From Derxia gummosa DSM 723 (GTDB taxonomy: Bacteria > Pseudomonadota > Gammaproteobacteria > Burkholderiales > Burkholderiaceae_E): DNA of 64,000 nucleotides. The stretch lies in NCBI RefSeq assembly GCF_000482785.1, contig NZ_AXWS01000007.1:806001-870000 (forward strand), in the 5' to 3' direction. Positions 1 through 7,936 of this stretch are shown here, piece by piece; positions within the stretch are counted from its first letter, which is position 1, and every line of letters starts with the position of its first letter. The translations under genes were made by a program, and so were the position numbers. The notes under the pieces are model-generated. The model did no database searches and had not been told where the DNA came from. It saw only the letters and a list, made by a program, of their open reading frames with translations.

Positions 1-659
1 CTCGGCTGGTAGAGCCGCGTGCCGTGCAACGCGGCCCGCTGCACCGGCTGCGCCCAGCCCTGGTCGCCGGCCTGCAAGCGGCGCTGGAAGGCCTGGAAGC
101 GCGCTTCGAGCGCCTGAAGCGAACCGGGCACCGGCACGCGCAGCCGCGCGCCGTCGGTGCCGGGCAGGAAGGCGGCGATGTCGTCGGCCACCGGCTGCCA
201 CAGCCGGATGTCGCCCGCGCTTTGCGGCGCGGCGCCGGCGATGAGGCCGCGCACGACGCACATGTCTTCGCCCGTGCCGAGGGTGTGGACCTTCTCGGCG
301 CTGGCGATGAGCTGGTTGGCGGCGTCGCGGTCGGCGGCATCACGCAGCGGCCAGCAGTAGCGCACCGGGCCACGCACGAGGCGGCGGCGCACCTCGCGCA
401 TGGTGGTGGCGCCGCCGCTGTCGCCGGGCCGGGCGTTGTTAGGGATGGAGCGGCGGAAGTCGATCGGCGCCGAGGCGTCGGCGGCGAGGATGACGGGCGC
501 GGGCTGGGCTTCGAGCCAGCCGAGGCCGGGCGCGTCGATGCTCCTGTTGCCGGCGACGATGGCCTGCATGAGCCGGAAAGGCGCGGGCGGCCATTCGCTG
601 CCGCCGTAGCTGTCGCCGAGGAAGCGCGCTTCGAGCACGAGATGGTCGGCGGCAGCCAT
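1..659 (-). CDS. csb2: Type I-G CRISPR protein Csb2 (Cas5-Cas6 fusion), 3'-truncated by window edge
   Basis: An open frame starts with ATG at 659 and runs off the left edge without a stop (about 219 codons visible). The protein begins MAAADHLVLEARFLGDSYGG and continues with EWPPAPFRLMQAIVAGN, the characteristic opening of the Csb2/GSU0054 family. In type I-G (old I-U) systems this protein combines the Cas5 role of capping the crRNA 5' handle with the Cas6 role of pre-crRNA cleavage. The start overlaps the csb1 stop as ATGA (661-657), so the two are translationally coupled. The catalytic C-terminal half lies outside the window, so activity cannot be judged. Confidence 0.88.
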   Translation of the reverse strand, partial: MAAADHLVLEARFLGDSYGGSEWPPAPFRLMQAIVAGNRSIDAPGLGWLEAQPAPVILAADASAPIDFRRSIPNNARPGDSGGATTMREVRRRLVRGPVRYCWPLRDAADRDAANQLIASAEKVHTLGTGEDMCVVRGLIAGAAPQSAGDIRLWQPVADDIAAFLPGTDGARLRVPVPGSLQALEARFQAFQRRLQAGDQGWAQPVQRAALHGTRLYQP

Positions 660-1705
660 CACTTGGCCTTGGCGCCCTTGGCCTTAGCCTTGGCCTTGGC
701 GGCGGTGACGCGCTCCTTCTGGAAGGTGGCGGCCAGCGGTTCGAGCGCCGGAATGCCGAAGGTCTGGGCGGCGGCGGTGGCATGGGCGAGCACGGCGTCG
801 TGGTCGAGGGTGAGCGCGGTTTCCGAACCGTCGCGCGCGACCGCGACGAGCTGGCGCGCACCGGCCGGCACGAGCAGGCAGCCCTGGCGCAGGAAGCATT
901 CGGTCGGCATCACGAGCGCGAGCAGGCCGAGGGCGTGGATGTAGGCGGCGGCGGGCGTGGGCGGCGTGGCGCGCCGCTGGCGGGTGTTGTCGCGCAGGGC
1001 GACGAGGTTGAGCGTGGCGGTGCGCAGGATGGGGCCGTCGGCCACGACGCCGCCGAGGCCTTCCTCGGCAGGCACGTGATCCAGACCAAGCTCCGAGAGC
1101 TTGTCGGGGAAGCCAAGTTCAGCCGACCCAAATGCGCTGTTGAACGTCGCCATGCGGCGGAGCTGGCGCACGTCGCGCGCGGTGATCGTGGCGCTGAAGG
1201 CGCGCGGGATCTTGAGCTGGCTGCCCTCGCCCCGGCTCTCCCAGATGCCGCAGATCAGGCTGGTGGGCGACAGGCGCGCGATGTCGTCCGGCCCGCTGGC
1301 GAAGCTGCGCATCGCGCGGTTGGCGTCGTCGCCGAGCGTCGAGAACTGGATGCCGGCGTCGGCGATGCGATGGCCGAGCTGGAGCATGTCGAGCGTGCGG
1401 GTCTCGCCGTTCGCAAGCGTGGCCGTGACTTCGACCTTGCGCACGAGGGCGCGGTAGGCGGGCTGCATCAGCGCTTCCTCGAAGCGGTTGGCCTGCGACT
1501 GCACCGAATCGACGGTGCAGAGGTTGCGGCCGTCGGTAAGCGGACTGATGCAGTAGGTGGGCTTGTTGCCCGCGCCGAGGTAGGTGGGCGGGAAGAAGGG
1601 CGTGCCCTCGCCGTCCACCGGCCGCAGCGTCTGGCGCGCGACGAGCGCGACGATGCCGTCGTCGGTGAGGAAGCGGTTCAGATCATCAGCAGGTGCGGCG
1701 GGCAT
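659..1705 (-). CDS. csb1: Type I-G CRISPR protein Csb1 (Cas7 backbone subunit)
   Basis: 348 aa. The segment YCISPLTDGRNLCTVDSVQS near residue 55, followed by QANRFEEALM, is the signature of Csb1/GSU0053, the Cas7-type RAMP protein that polymerises along crRNA in type I-G Cascade. The length matches the family. A lysine/alanine-rich tail (about 15 residues) follows the globular part and is probably disordered. The ATG at 1705 lies inside the 3' end of cas3, a 28-nt overlap, and its stop overlaps the csb2 start. This tight packing shows a single operon transcribed leftwards. Confidence 0.9.
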   Translation of the reverse strand: MPAAPADDLNRFLTDDGIVALVARQTLRPVDGEGTPFFPPTYLGAGNKPTYCISPLTDGRNLCTVDSVQSQANRFEEALMQPAYRALVRKVEVTATLANGETRTLDMLQLGHRIADAGIQFSTLGDDANRAMRSFASGPDDIARLSPTSLICGIWESRGEGSQLKIPRAFSATITARDVRQLRRMATFNSAFGSAELGFPDKLSELGLDHVPAEEGLGGVVADGPILRTATLNLVALRDNTRQRRATPPTPAAAYIHALGLLALVMPTECFLRQGCLLVPAGARQLVAVARDGSETALTLDHDAVLAHATAAAQTFGIPALEPLAATFQKERVTAAKAKAKAKGAKAK

Positions 1706-4700
1706 GTCGGGTTCCTTTGCGGGACGGGTTGGGCGGGGAAGACGTCTTTCATCTTTCCGCTCGGGACAAGAGCGGCCTCGTAGGCGGGGCCGGCGCCGGG
1801 CAGCAGGCCGCGCGCAGCGGCGATGGCGAGCGGGCGCGGCAGCGGCTCGGGCCAGAGCCAGTAGCGATGGCTGGCGTCTGCCGGCGGTGGGAAGAAGTGC
1901 TGGAGGCCGATGGCGGACAGCAGCTCGACCCAGGGCCGGCTGCTCTTGAAGCGGGCGTGCTCGTTGAGCGAGAAGCCGGCGTCTTGCGCCGACCAGTTGG
2001 TGGCGCTGTCGAAGCGGAACTTGGAGGCGTCGGCGCCGACGCGCGCGCCGCCGAGGGTGGGCAGGTCGGCCGGGGTGAAGTCGGGCAGATCGAGGCTCGC
2101 GGCGCAGGACGCCACGAGGCTGTCGAGGATGACGGGAGCGCGGGTCTGGCCGGCGCCGAGCTTCCAGCCCGAGCCTTCGTCCAGCCCTTCGCCGAGCCAG
2201 GGGTTGAGCGGCAGCGGCGGCAGGCCGGCGAGGCGCAGCAGCAAGGGCGGATAGGCGGCGTCGGCCATCTCGGGACGCGTGGCTTCAGTGTCGGGCGCGA
2301 CGGTGGCGCCGCGCAGGCTGGCGAGCAGCGCGAGCACGCCGTCGGCGTCGATGCCGTGCAGATGAAAGCCGCCGCCCGACCAGCTCGCCTCGACCACCCT
2401 GCCCGCATGCAGCGCGAGCGCGAACAGGCCGAGGCAGGCGAGGTATTCGCCGAAGTTGGCGGCATCGACGGGCAGCGAGAAGGCTTGCGGCGCGACGGTG
2501 GGGATGACGACTTCGGCGGGCGCGGGGGGCATGGCCCACGCGGGCTGCGCCGCGAAACGCTCGGCCTCCACCTCGGCGAGCACGTCGGCGGCCTTGAGCA
2601 GCGCTTCGAGATGGGCGAGCGCCCAGGGGCCGAGGCTGGCGCCGAGCGCGGCGTAATCGCGCGCCGCGCGATCGGCCAACGCCGCGCAGCCGGGCTTGTC
2701 GCGGGCATTGCCGAGAAACACCGGGCGCGCCCAGCCGTGATGCGAGACGACCAGATGCTGCTCAAGCCGCGTGAGGCCGTCGGCCGTCGGGCGCAGCAGC
2801 GAGCCGAGTTCGTGGCGGTAGCCGTCGTTGATGGCGTTGTCGAAGCGGGCGCCGCCGGACTTGGCGAGCGGTTGCGCGAGGTCGGCATTGCCGATGGCGC
2901 GCTGCCAGCGCGACTCGTCCTTGCCGGCGTCATGCGTGACGGCGGCGCGCGGATTCGCGGCGGCGAAGTCGGCGGGCAGCGACAGCGCGGCGGCGAGCGC
3001 GTGACCCGCTCGCGCGGCGAGCTGGAGGTGTTCGCCGAGAAGGCGCGGCCGAGGCGCCAGCGCCGCCAGATCACCGGCATCCGGCGCGTGGACGCCGGGG
3101 CGCGCCTGCCAGACGCGGACGCTCAGCTCGCATGGCGCGGCGGGCGCGATCGGGCAGTCATGGAAGACGATCTGCCAGCCCTCGCAACACGCGGCCAGCA
3201 GGCCGGGCAGCGTTGCGTCGTGCCGGTCGGCGCAGGACCAGACAGGCTGTTCGTCTTCAATGGCGAGCTTCACCGTGATGGCTTGGACCACGCCGCGCTC
3301 AAGGCCGTGGGCGTCGGTGCATTGGCCGGAAACGTCGGGCACTTCGGCCGTGGCATCGGCGTCGGGCTGCCCTTGCACCGACAGTCCGCCCGCCGCGCTG
3401 GCAAACAGCACCGTGCCGCCCGCCGGGAGGCGATCGAGCCAGCGCCAGACATGGGCACCGGGCATGAGCACGCCGCCCTCCGCGAGCTGGCCTTGGGCGT
3501 CGAGCAGCAACGCGAGCGGCGCGACGCCGGCGGGCGCCTTGAGCAGACGATCGACGATGAACTTGCGCGCCCGCTCGCGCGGCAGCCGCGCGAGTTCGGC
3601 CGTCACCAGCGGCCACGCATCCAGCCAGCGGCCGACGTCGGCATGGGCGGCGGGGAGCTGGCGCCATGCGAGCGTGATGTCGGCTTCCTCGTCCACGAGG
3701 CCCTGGATGTAGGTGGCGGGCGCGGGGCAGCGAAGCTGGCCGAGGCTGAGGCTGGTCATCGCGAACATGTCGATGACCTGGGGTTCGAGCGCGCGCATCG
3801 CGGGCGCCGGGTCGCAGGCGTCGGCATAGCCGGGCTGGTCGAGCAGCGCCGACAGCGCAAGCGGGCTGGCGTCGATACCGTCGGCATAGGCTGCAAGCGT
3901 TTGCAGAAGATCGATCGCGGCAAGGCAGCGCGGGCGCACGGCCTCCGGCGCCTCCTCGCCGTTGGCGTGGATGAGCGTGATCGCGCCCGCGCCCTGGCCT
4001 CGGCGGTTGATGCGGCCGGCACGCTGGATGAGGCGGTCGAGCGTGGCGAGGTCGAACAGGCCGATGTCGGCATCGATGTCAAGGCCGATTTCTCCGGCGC
4101 TGGTTGCGATGAAGAAGGCGCTGCCGTCGTTGCCGCGACGCTCGTCGCTGACGAAGCGCAGATAGGCCGGGCTGTCGAGCAAGGCCGTGCGCTCGTGGCC
4201 GCGCATCGTGCCGGTGAGCTGGACGATGCGCGCCGGGTCGATGCCCTTGCGGCCGAGGTCGCGCGCGATGGTCGCGGCCTGGTCGGGCGAGGCGACGAAG
4301 ATGGCGACGGCGCGGTTGGCGTCGCGATGCGCCACGGCGGCATCGACGATGGCGGCCGCGATGGCGCCGCCGGCCTTGCGGCCTTCGGCCGCGATGGTCT
4401 TGAAGCCGAGCCGCTTGCGCGCCGACATGCGGGCGACGAGGGCGGCGTCGCTCGCGATGTCGCACACCAGCGGTTCGCCGCCCACGCCGGGACGCAGCGT
4501 GGCGGTCATCTCGATCACATGTATCAGCGGCCGGCCGATGGCGGCGGCATCGGCGGCGGCGCGCGCCTCGATCTGCCGCAGCAGGTGGCTGAACGCGGGC
4601 GCGAGGTGGGCCTCGTCGTGAACGACGAGCGTGTCGATGCCGAGCAGGCCGGCATGCGTGGCGGCGCGCGAGCGGCCGAGTCCGTAGCCACGGAACAGCA

Positions 4701-5169
4701 GGCGGCTGCCGAGCATGTCAGGCGTGGCCAGGACGATGGCGGGCGTGGACGGGTCGAGGCTCCATTCGCCGTTGTCGGCGAACTGGCCGCGCAGCGTCGA
4801 AATGGCGAGCGGTTTGCCGGTAACGGACAGCGAGGCAAGCGCATCGCGCAACGCGGGCAGCTCGCCCGCGTCGAGCAGTTCGCGGATGCGCACGCAAAGC
4901 CGGGTGGCCTCGTCGACCAGCACGCGGCGATTCACGGCAAAGGCCAGACGGCGCTGCGTGGCCGGCAGGCCGGCGCGGGCGCGGGTGGCGAGCGCCGCGA
5001 CGAAGATGGCGACGAGCATCGTCTTGCCGGCGGCGGTGGGCACCTTGATCTGGCGCGGTGGCTCGCCCGCGACCATCCGCGCGAAGGCGCGCCGCTGCCA
5101 GTCGTAAGGCGCCCCGACCCCGAGGCGCGCAAACAGTTCGACCAGCAACGCATCGTCGATTCCAGGCAT
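1678..5169 (-). CDS. cas3: Cas3 helicase-nuclease fused to a Csb3 domain (type I-G)
   Basis: 1163 aa. Residues 1-600 form an SF2 helicase with Walker A PTAAGKT (44-50) and DEAH box (185-188). An HD nuclease follows the helicase, with THDAGK at about 745 and SHHGW at about 809; this helicase-then-HD order is the type I-G arrangement, the reverse of most Cas3 proteins. From about 887 to the end a further 277 residues, starting around SLPVDAANFGEYLACLGLF, look like Csb3, usually a separate gene in I-G variants. The start is supported by an AGGA-type ribosome site about nine bases upstream. Cas3 unwinds and degrades DNA recruited by Cascade. I infer that the fusion tethers an effector subunit to the nuclease. 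Confidence 0.88.
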   Translation of the reverse strand: MPGIDDALLVELFARLGVGAPYDWQRRAFARMVAGEPPRQIKVPTAAGKTMLVAIFVAALATRARAGLPATQRRLAFAVNRRVLVDEATRLCVRIRELLDAGELPALRDALASLSVTGKPLAISTLRGQFADNGEWSLDPSTPAIVLATPDMLGSRLLFRGYGLGRSRAATHAGLLGIDTLVVHDEAHLAPAFSHLLRQIEARAAADAAAIGRPLIHVIEMTATLRPGVGGEPLVCDIASDAALVARMSARKRLGFKTIAAEGRKAGGAIAAAIVDAAVAHRDANRAVAIFVASPDQAATIARDLGRKGIDPARIVQLTGTMRGHERTALLDSPAYLRFVSDERRGNDGSAFFIATSAGEIGLDIDADIGLFDLATLDRLIQRAGRINRRGQGAGAITLIHANGEEAPEAVRPRCLAAIDLLQTLAAYADGIDASPLALSALLDQPGYADACDPAPAMRALEPQVIDMFAMTSLSLGQLRCPAPATYIQGLVDEEADITLAWRQLPAAHADVGRWLDAWPLVTAELARLPRERARKFIVDRLLKAPAGVAPLALLLDAQGQLAEGGVLMPGAHVWRWLDRLPAGGTVLFASAAGGLSVQGQPDADATAEVPDVSGQCTDAHGLERGVVQAITVKLAIEDEQPVWSCADRHDATLPGLLAACCEGWQIVFHDCPIAPAAPCELSVRVWQARPGVHAPDAGDLAALAPRPRLLGEHLQLAARAGHALAAALSLPADFAAANPRAAVTHDAGKDESRWQRAIGNADLAQPLAKSGGARFDNAINDGYRHELGSLLRPTADGLTRLEQHLVVSHHGWARPVFLGNARDKPGCAALADRAARDYAALGASLGPWALAHLEALLKAADVLAEVEAERFAAQPAWAMPPAPAEVVIPTVAPQAFSLPVDAANFGEYLACLGLFALALHAGRVVEASWSGGGFHLHGIDADGVLALLASLRGATVAPDTEATRPEMADAAYPPLLLRLAGLPPLPLNPWLGEGLDEGSGWKLGAGQTRAPVILDSLVASCAASLDLPDFTPADLPTLGGARVGADASKFRFDSATNWSAQDAGFSLNEHARFKSSRPWVELLSAIGLQHFFPPPADASHRYWLWPEPLPRPLAIAAARGLLPGAGPAYEAALVPSGKMKDVFPAQPVPQRNPTCPPHLLMI

Positions 5170-5329
5170 CTTCTCTTCCTTGCAAAAATGTTTGGAAAAC
5201 GATGCATGCGCGTGCTCAGCCCGAACAGTTGGACAGTTTTGGGCGCAGCGAGTTGGTGTGCGCTACCGCACAAGTCATGACCATGTCGGCGAGCGACTGG
5301 AGAACGATGGGCATCAAGCCAATTTTGTA

Positions 5330-5335
5330 TTGACA
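5330..5335 (+). promoter_or_regulatory. Candidate -35 box of the TacA/TacT operon
   Basis: A perfect TTGACA lies 55 bp upstream of the antitoxin ATG in the otherwise unassigned 220-bp gap between the divergent cas3 and antitoxin starts. No good -10 hexamer is visible 16-18 bases further on, so the assignment is tentative. Confidence 0.25.
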
Positions 5336-5389
5336 CTGCCCACACAAACCGCAACGCTCCCCCGCACCACCACCGCAACGCCGCCCACC

Positions 5390-5653
5390 ATGTCATCCAC
5401 CACCATCAACGTCCGCGCCTCGCTCGAAGTGCGCGACCTCATCGACCGCGCCGCCACGCTGCAAGGCAAGACGCGCACGGATTTCATGCTCCAGGCCGCG
5501 CAATCGGCGGCGCAGCAGGTGCTGCTCGATCAGGTGTTCTTCACCGTGTCGCCCGAGCAGCTCGACGCCTTCGAGGCGGTGATGGCGCAGCCGCTGGCCG
5601 ACGCCGACGCGCTGCGCGCGCTGCTCGCGCACAAGGCGCCGTGGGAGCAATGA
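5390..5653 (+). CDS. DUF1778 (TacA-like) antitoxin
   Basis: 87 aa. The N-terminus (TINVRASLEVRDLIDRAA, then GKTRTDFML) is the ribbon-helix-helix DNA-binding fold of DUF1778 antitoxins, and the C-terminus is the toxin-wrapping tail. A longer frame opens at 5180, but only the part from the ATG at 5390 resembles the family and its length is normal. The stop overlaps the toxin start (ATGA at 5650). In this family the antitoxin neutralises a GNAT toxin and with it represses the shared promoter. The pair lies immediately divergent from cas3. Confidence 0.88.
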   Translation: MSSTTINVRASLEVRDLIDRAATLQGKTRTDFMLQAAQSAAQQVLLDQVFFTVSPEQLDAFEAVMAQPLADADALRALLAHKAPWEQ

Positions 5654-6156
5654 CGCGCGCGCCGCTGTCGGCGCCCGCGCTGCTCGACGCGCATCACGAC
5701 TGCTCGAGCTTTGCTTGCGAGCACGAGGCGCTCAACGACTGGCTGCGCAAGCGCGCGCTGGCGAACCTGAGGGCGGGCGCGTCGCGCAGCTATGTGGTCT
5801 GCGCGGGCAAGCAAGTGGTGGGCTATTACGCGCTGGCGCCGGGTGCGCTGCTGCCGCAGGCGGCGACCGGCGCCGTGCGCCGCAACATGCCGACGCCGAT
5901 TCCGGTGTTCGTGCTCGGCCGGCTGGCGGTGGACCGCGACTGGGCGGGCATGGGCATCGGCACCGGGCTACTCAAGGACGCGGTGCTGCGCTGCGTGCAG
6001 GCGGCGGCGATCGTCGGCGGGCGGGCGGTGCTGTGTCATGCCATCGACGAACGCGCCAAGGCCTTCTACCTGCGCCATTCCTTCGTGCAATCGCCCGTCG
6101 AGCCGATGACGGTGATGCTGCAACTCGACCGCGCGGCCGACCTGCTGGGCGGCTGA
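5650..6156 (+). CDS. GNAT-family toxin (TacT-like)
   Basis: 168 aa. This is a compact GNAT acetyltransferase: HDCSSFACEHEALNDWLR near the N-terminus is typical of TacT-type toxins, the acetyl-CoA pyrophosphate loop is visible as DWAGMGIG, and the C-terminal AKAFYLRHSFV carries the usual tyrosine. Members acetylate the amino group of charged aminoacyl-tRNAs and block translation. The ATG at 5650 is preferred over a GTG at 5641 because it gives the ATGA coupling with the antitoxin stop. All expected parts are present, so the toxin is probably active and held in check by the upstream gene. Confidence 0.88.
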   Translation: MTRAPLSAPALLDAHHDCSSFACEHEALNDWLRKRALANLRAGASRSYVVCAGKQVVGYYALAPGALLPQAATGAVRRNMPTPIPVFVLGRLAVDRDWAGMGIGTGLLKDAVLRCVQAAAIVGGRAVLCHAIDERAKAFYLRHSFVQSPVEPMTVMLQLDRAADLLGG

Positions 6157-6200
6157 ACTTCGCGATGCCGGCGCGCGCCGGCCGCCCCACCCCGATCACC

Positions 6201-7205
6201 ATGCCCCCTCCCCTCCTCGCCGCCCTCGAAGCCGGCGGCACCAAGCTCCTCTGCGCCATCGGCACGGCCGACGATGCGGCCGCCCCGCGCTTCCTCTCCC
6301 GCGCCAGCTTCCCGACCGGCGACTCGCCCGCCCTCGCGCTCGGCGCCGTGGCCGACTGGTTCCGCGCCCAGCAGGCGGCGTTCGGCCCGATCGCGGCGCT
6401 CGGCATCGCAAGCTTCGGCCCGGTCGATCTCGACCCCGCCTCGCCCGGCTGGGGCCGCATCACCGCCACGCCCAAGCCGGGCTGGCGCGATGCCGATGTG
6501 GCGGGCGTACTACGCGCCGCGCTGCCGGGCATTCCGTTGGGCTTCGACACCGACGTGAACGGCGCGGCGCTCGGCGAGCAGCGCTGGGGCGCGGCGCGCG
6601 GGCTGGCGGAGTTCGTCTACATCACGATGGGCACCGGCATCGGCGCGGGCGGCATGGCGGGCGGACGTCTGCTGCACGGCCTCGTCCATCCCGAGATGGG
6701 CCACATGCGCCTGCCGCGCCTCGCGGGCGACGGCTTCGCGGGCGTCTGCTCCTTTCACGGCGATTGCTGGGAGGGGCTGTGCTCCGGCCCGGCCATCGCG
6801 GCGCGCACCGGCCGGCCGGCCGACGAACTGCCCGCCGACCATCCGGTCTGGGCGCTCTTGGCCGACACGACGGCGCTGGCCATCGGCAACCTCGTCTGCG
6901 TGCTGTCGCCGCGCCGCGTGATCCTCGGCGGCAGCGTGCGCAAGGCGGGCGGGCTGGGCGAGGCGGCGTTCTTCGCGCGGGTGCGCGCGACGTTGCGCGA
7001 GCGGCTGGCGGGCTACATCGCGCATCCGGCACTGGCCGATGGCATCGGCGAGTACATGGTGCCGCCGCTGCTCGGCGATGACGCCGGGCTGGCCGGGACG
7101 CTGGTGCTGGCGGAACAGGCGCTGGCCGCCGCCCGGACCGCCGTGGCAGGGTTGGCGCCCGTGCCGCCCCTTTGCGCACCTTCTTCCCTTTCCGCCACGC
7201 CATGA
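6201..7205 (+). CDS. ROK-family sugar kinase, fructokinase type
   Basis: 334 aa. The N-terminal phosphate loop LEAGGTKLLCAIG, the ROK signature region around GFDTDVNGAALGEQRWG, and a zinc-binding segment GHMRLPR followed by CSFHGDCWEGLCSGPA (His-Cys-His-Cys pattern) are all present. The zinc site and the wording of the active site match ROK fructokinases, which make fructose-6-phosphate from fructose and ATP in the cytoplasm. An alternative in-frame ATG at 6165 would add 12 non-conserved residues. The stop overlaps the ATG of the next gene (ATGA at 7202). Confidence 0.85.
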   Translation: MPPPLLAALEAGGTKLLCAIGTADDAAAPRFLSRASFPTGDSPALALGAVADWFRAQQAAFGPIAALGIASFGPVDLDPASPGWGRITATPKPGWRDADVAGVLRAALPGIPLGFDTDVNGAALGEQRWGAARGLAEFVYITMGTGIGAGGMAGGRLLHGLVHPEMGHMRLPRLAGDGFAGVCSFHGDCWEGLCSGPAIAARTGRPADELPADHPVWALLADTTALAIGNLVCVLSPRRVILGGSVRKAGGLGEAAFFARVRATLRERLAGYIAHPALADGIGEYMVPPLLGDDAGLAGTLVLAEQALAAARTAVAGLAPVPPLCAPSSLSATP

Positions 7206-7879
7206 CCCTCGACCAGATCGTTCCCTGGGGCCGCTCGCTGCGCGAGTACCGCTCGATGTTCTCCCTCACCGACGCCGACCTGGCCGTCCGCATCCTCGGC
7301 TGCGCCGACGGGCCGGCGAGCTTCAACGCCGAGGTCACGGCGCTGGGCGGGCGCGTGGTGTCGGCCGATCCGGTGTACCGCTTCGCGGCCGACGGCATCC
7401 GCGCGCGCATCGCCGAGGTCGCGCCGCGCGTGATCGACGAGCTGCGCCGCAACGCCGCCGACTACCTCTGGGACGAGGCCGGCGACGCCGATGCGCTCGG
7501 CCGGCTGCGCCTCGCGGCGATGGACGCCTTCCTCGCCGACTACGACGCCGGCCGCGCGGCGGGCCGCTACGTCGATGCCTCGCTGCCCGCCCTGCCCTTC
7601 GCCGACGGCGCCTTCGACCTCGCGCTGTGCTCGCACTTCCTGTTCCTCTACAGCGCCCAGGTGGACGCGGCCGCGCATCTGGCCGGCGTGCGCGAGCTGT
7701 GCCGCGTCGCGCGCGAGGTGCGCATCTATCCGCTCGTCGCGCTCGACAACCGGCCCTCGCCGCATCTGCCGGCGGTGCTGGCGGCGCTCGCGGCGGAAGG
7801 GCTGACCGCGAGCGTCGAGCCGGTCGCGCATCGCTTCCAGAAGGGGGCGACGGAGATGCTCAGGATCGTGCGGGGCTGA
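7202..7879 (+). CDS. Class I SAM-dependent methyltransferase-like protein
   Basis: 225 aa. LAVRILGCADGPASFNAEV near residue 27 resembles motif I of a Rossmann methyltransferase, and LPFADGAFDLALCSHFLFLY is a clear motif IV region. The C-terminal third (EVRIYPLVALDNRPS) is typical of small uncharacterised bacterial methyltransferases often annotated as SAM-dependent. Substrate unknown. It is translationally coupled to the upstream fructokinase, and I cannot relate the two functions. Confidence 0.72.
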   Translation: MTLDQIVPWGRSLREYRSMFSLTDADLAVRILGCADGPASFNAEVTALGGRVVSADPVYRFAADGIRARIAEVAPRVIDELRRNAADYLWDEAGDADALGRLRLAAMDAFLADYDAGRAAGRYVDASLPALPFADGAFDLALCSHFLFLYSAQVDAAAHLAGVRELCRVAREVRIYPLVALDNRPSPHLPAVLAALAAEGLTASVEPVAHRFQKGATEMLRIVRG

Positions 7880-7936
7880 CGGAGCGCGGGCAGCCCTGCC
7901 CGTGCGCAAACGGCGCGATTCGCGCGCCTGCCCGCC

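Noticed and set aside
1-60. tRNA-like end fragment (GGCTGGTAGAGC-like sequence at the left edge)
   Set aside because: The bases lie inside the csb2 reading frame and no cloverleaf arms can be completed.
1693-5280. A 1195-codon open frame on the plus strand opposite cas3
   Set aside because: The protein is Arg/Gly/Ala-rich with no family resemblance; it is an antisense shadow produced by GC-rich codon bias. The same holds for long antisense frames over secA, glgE and the sox genes.
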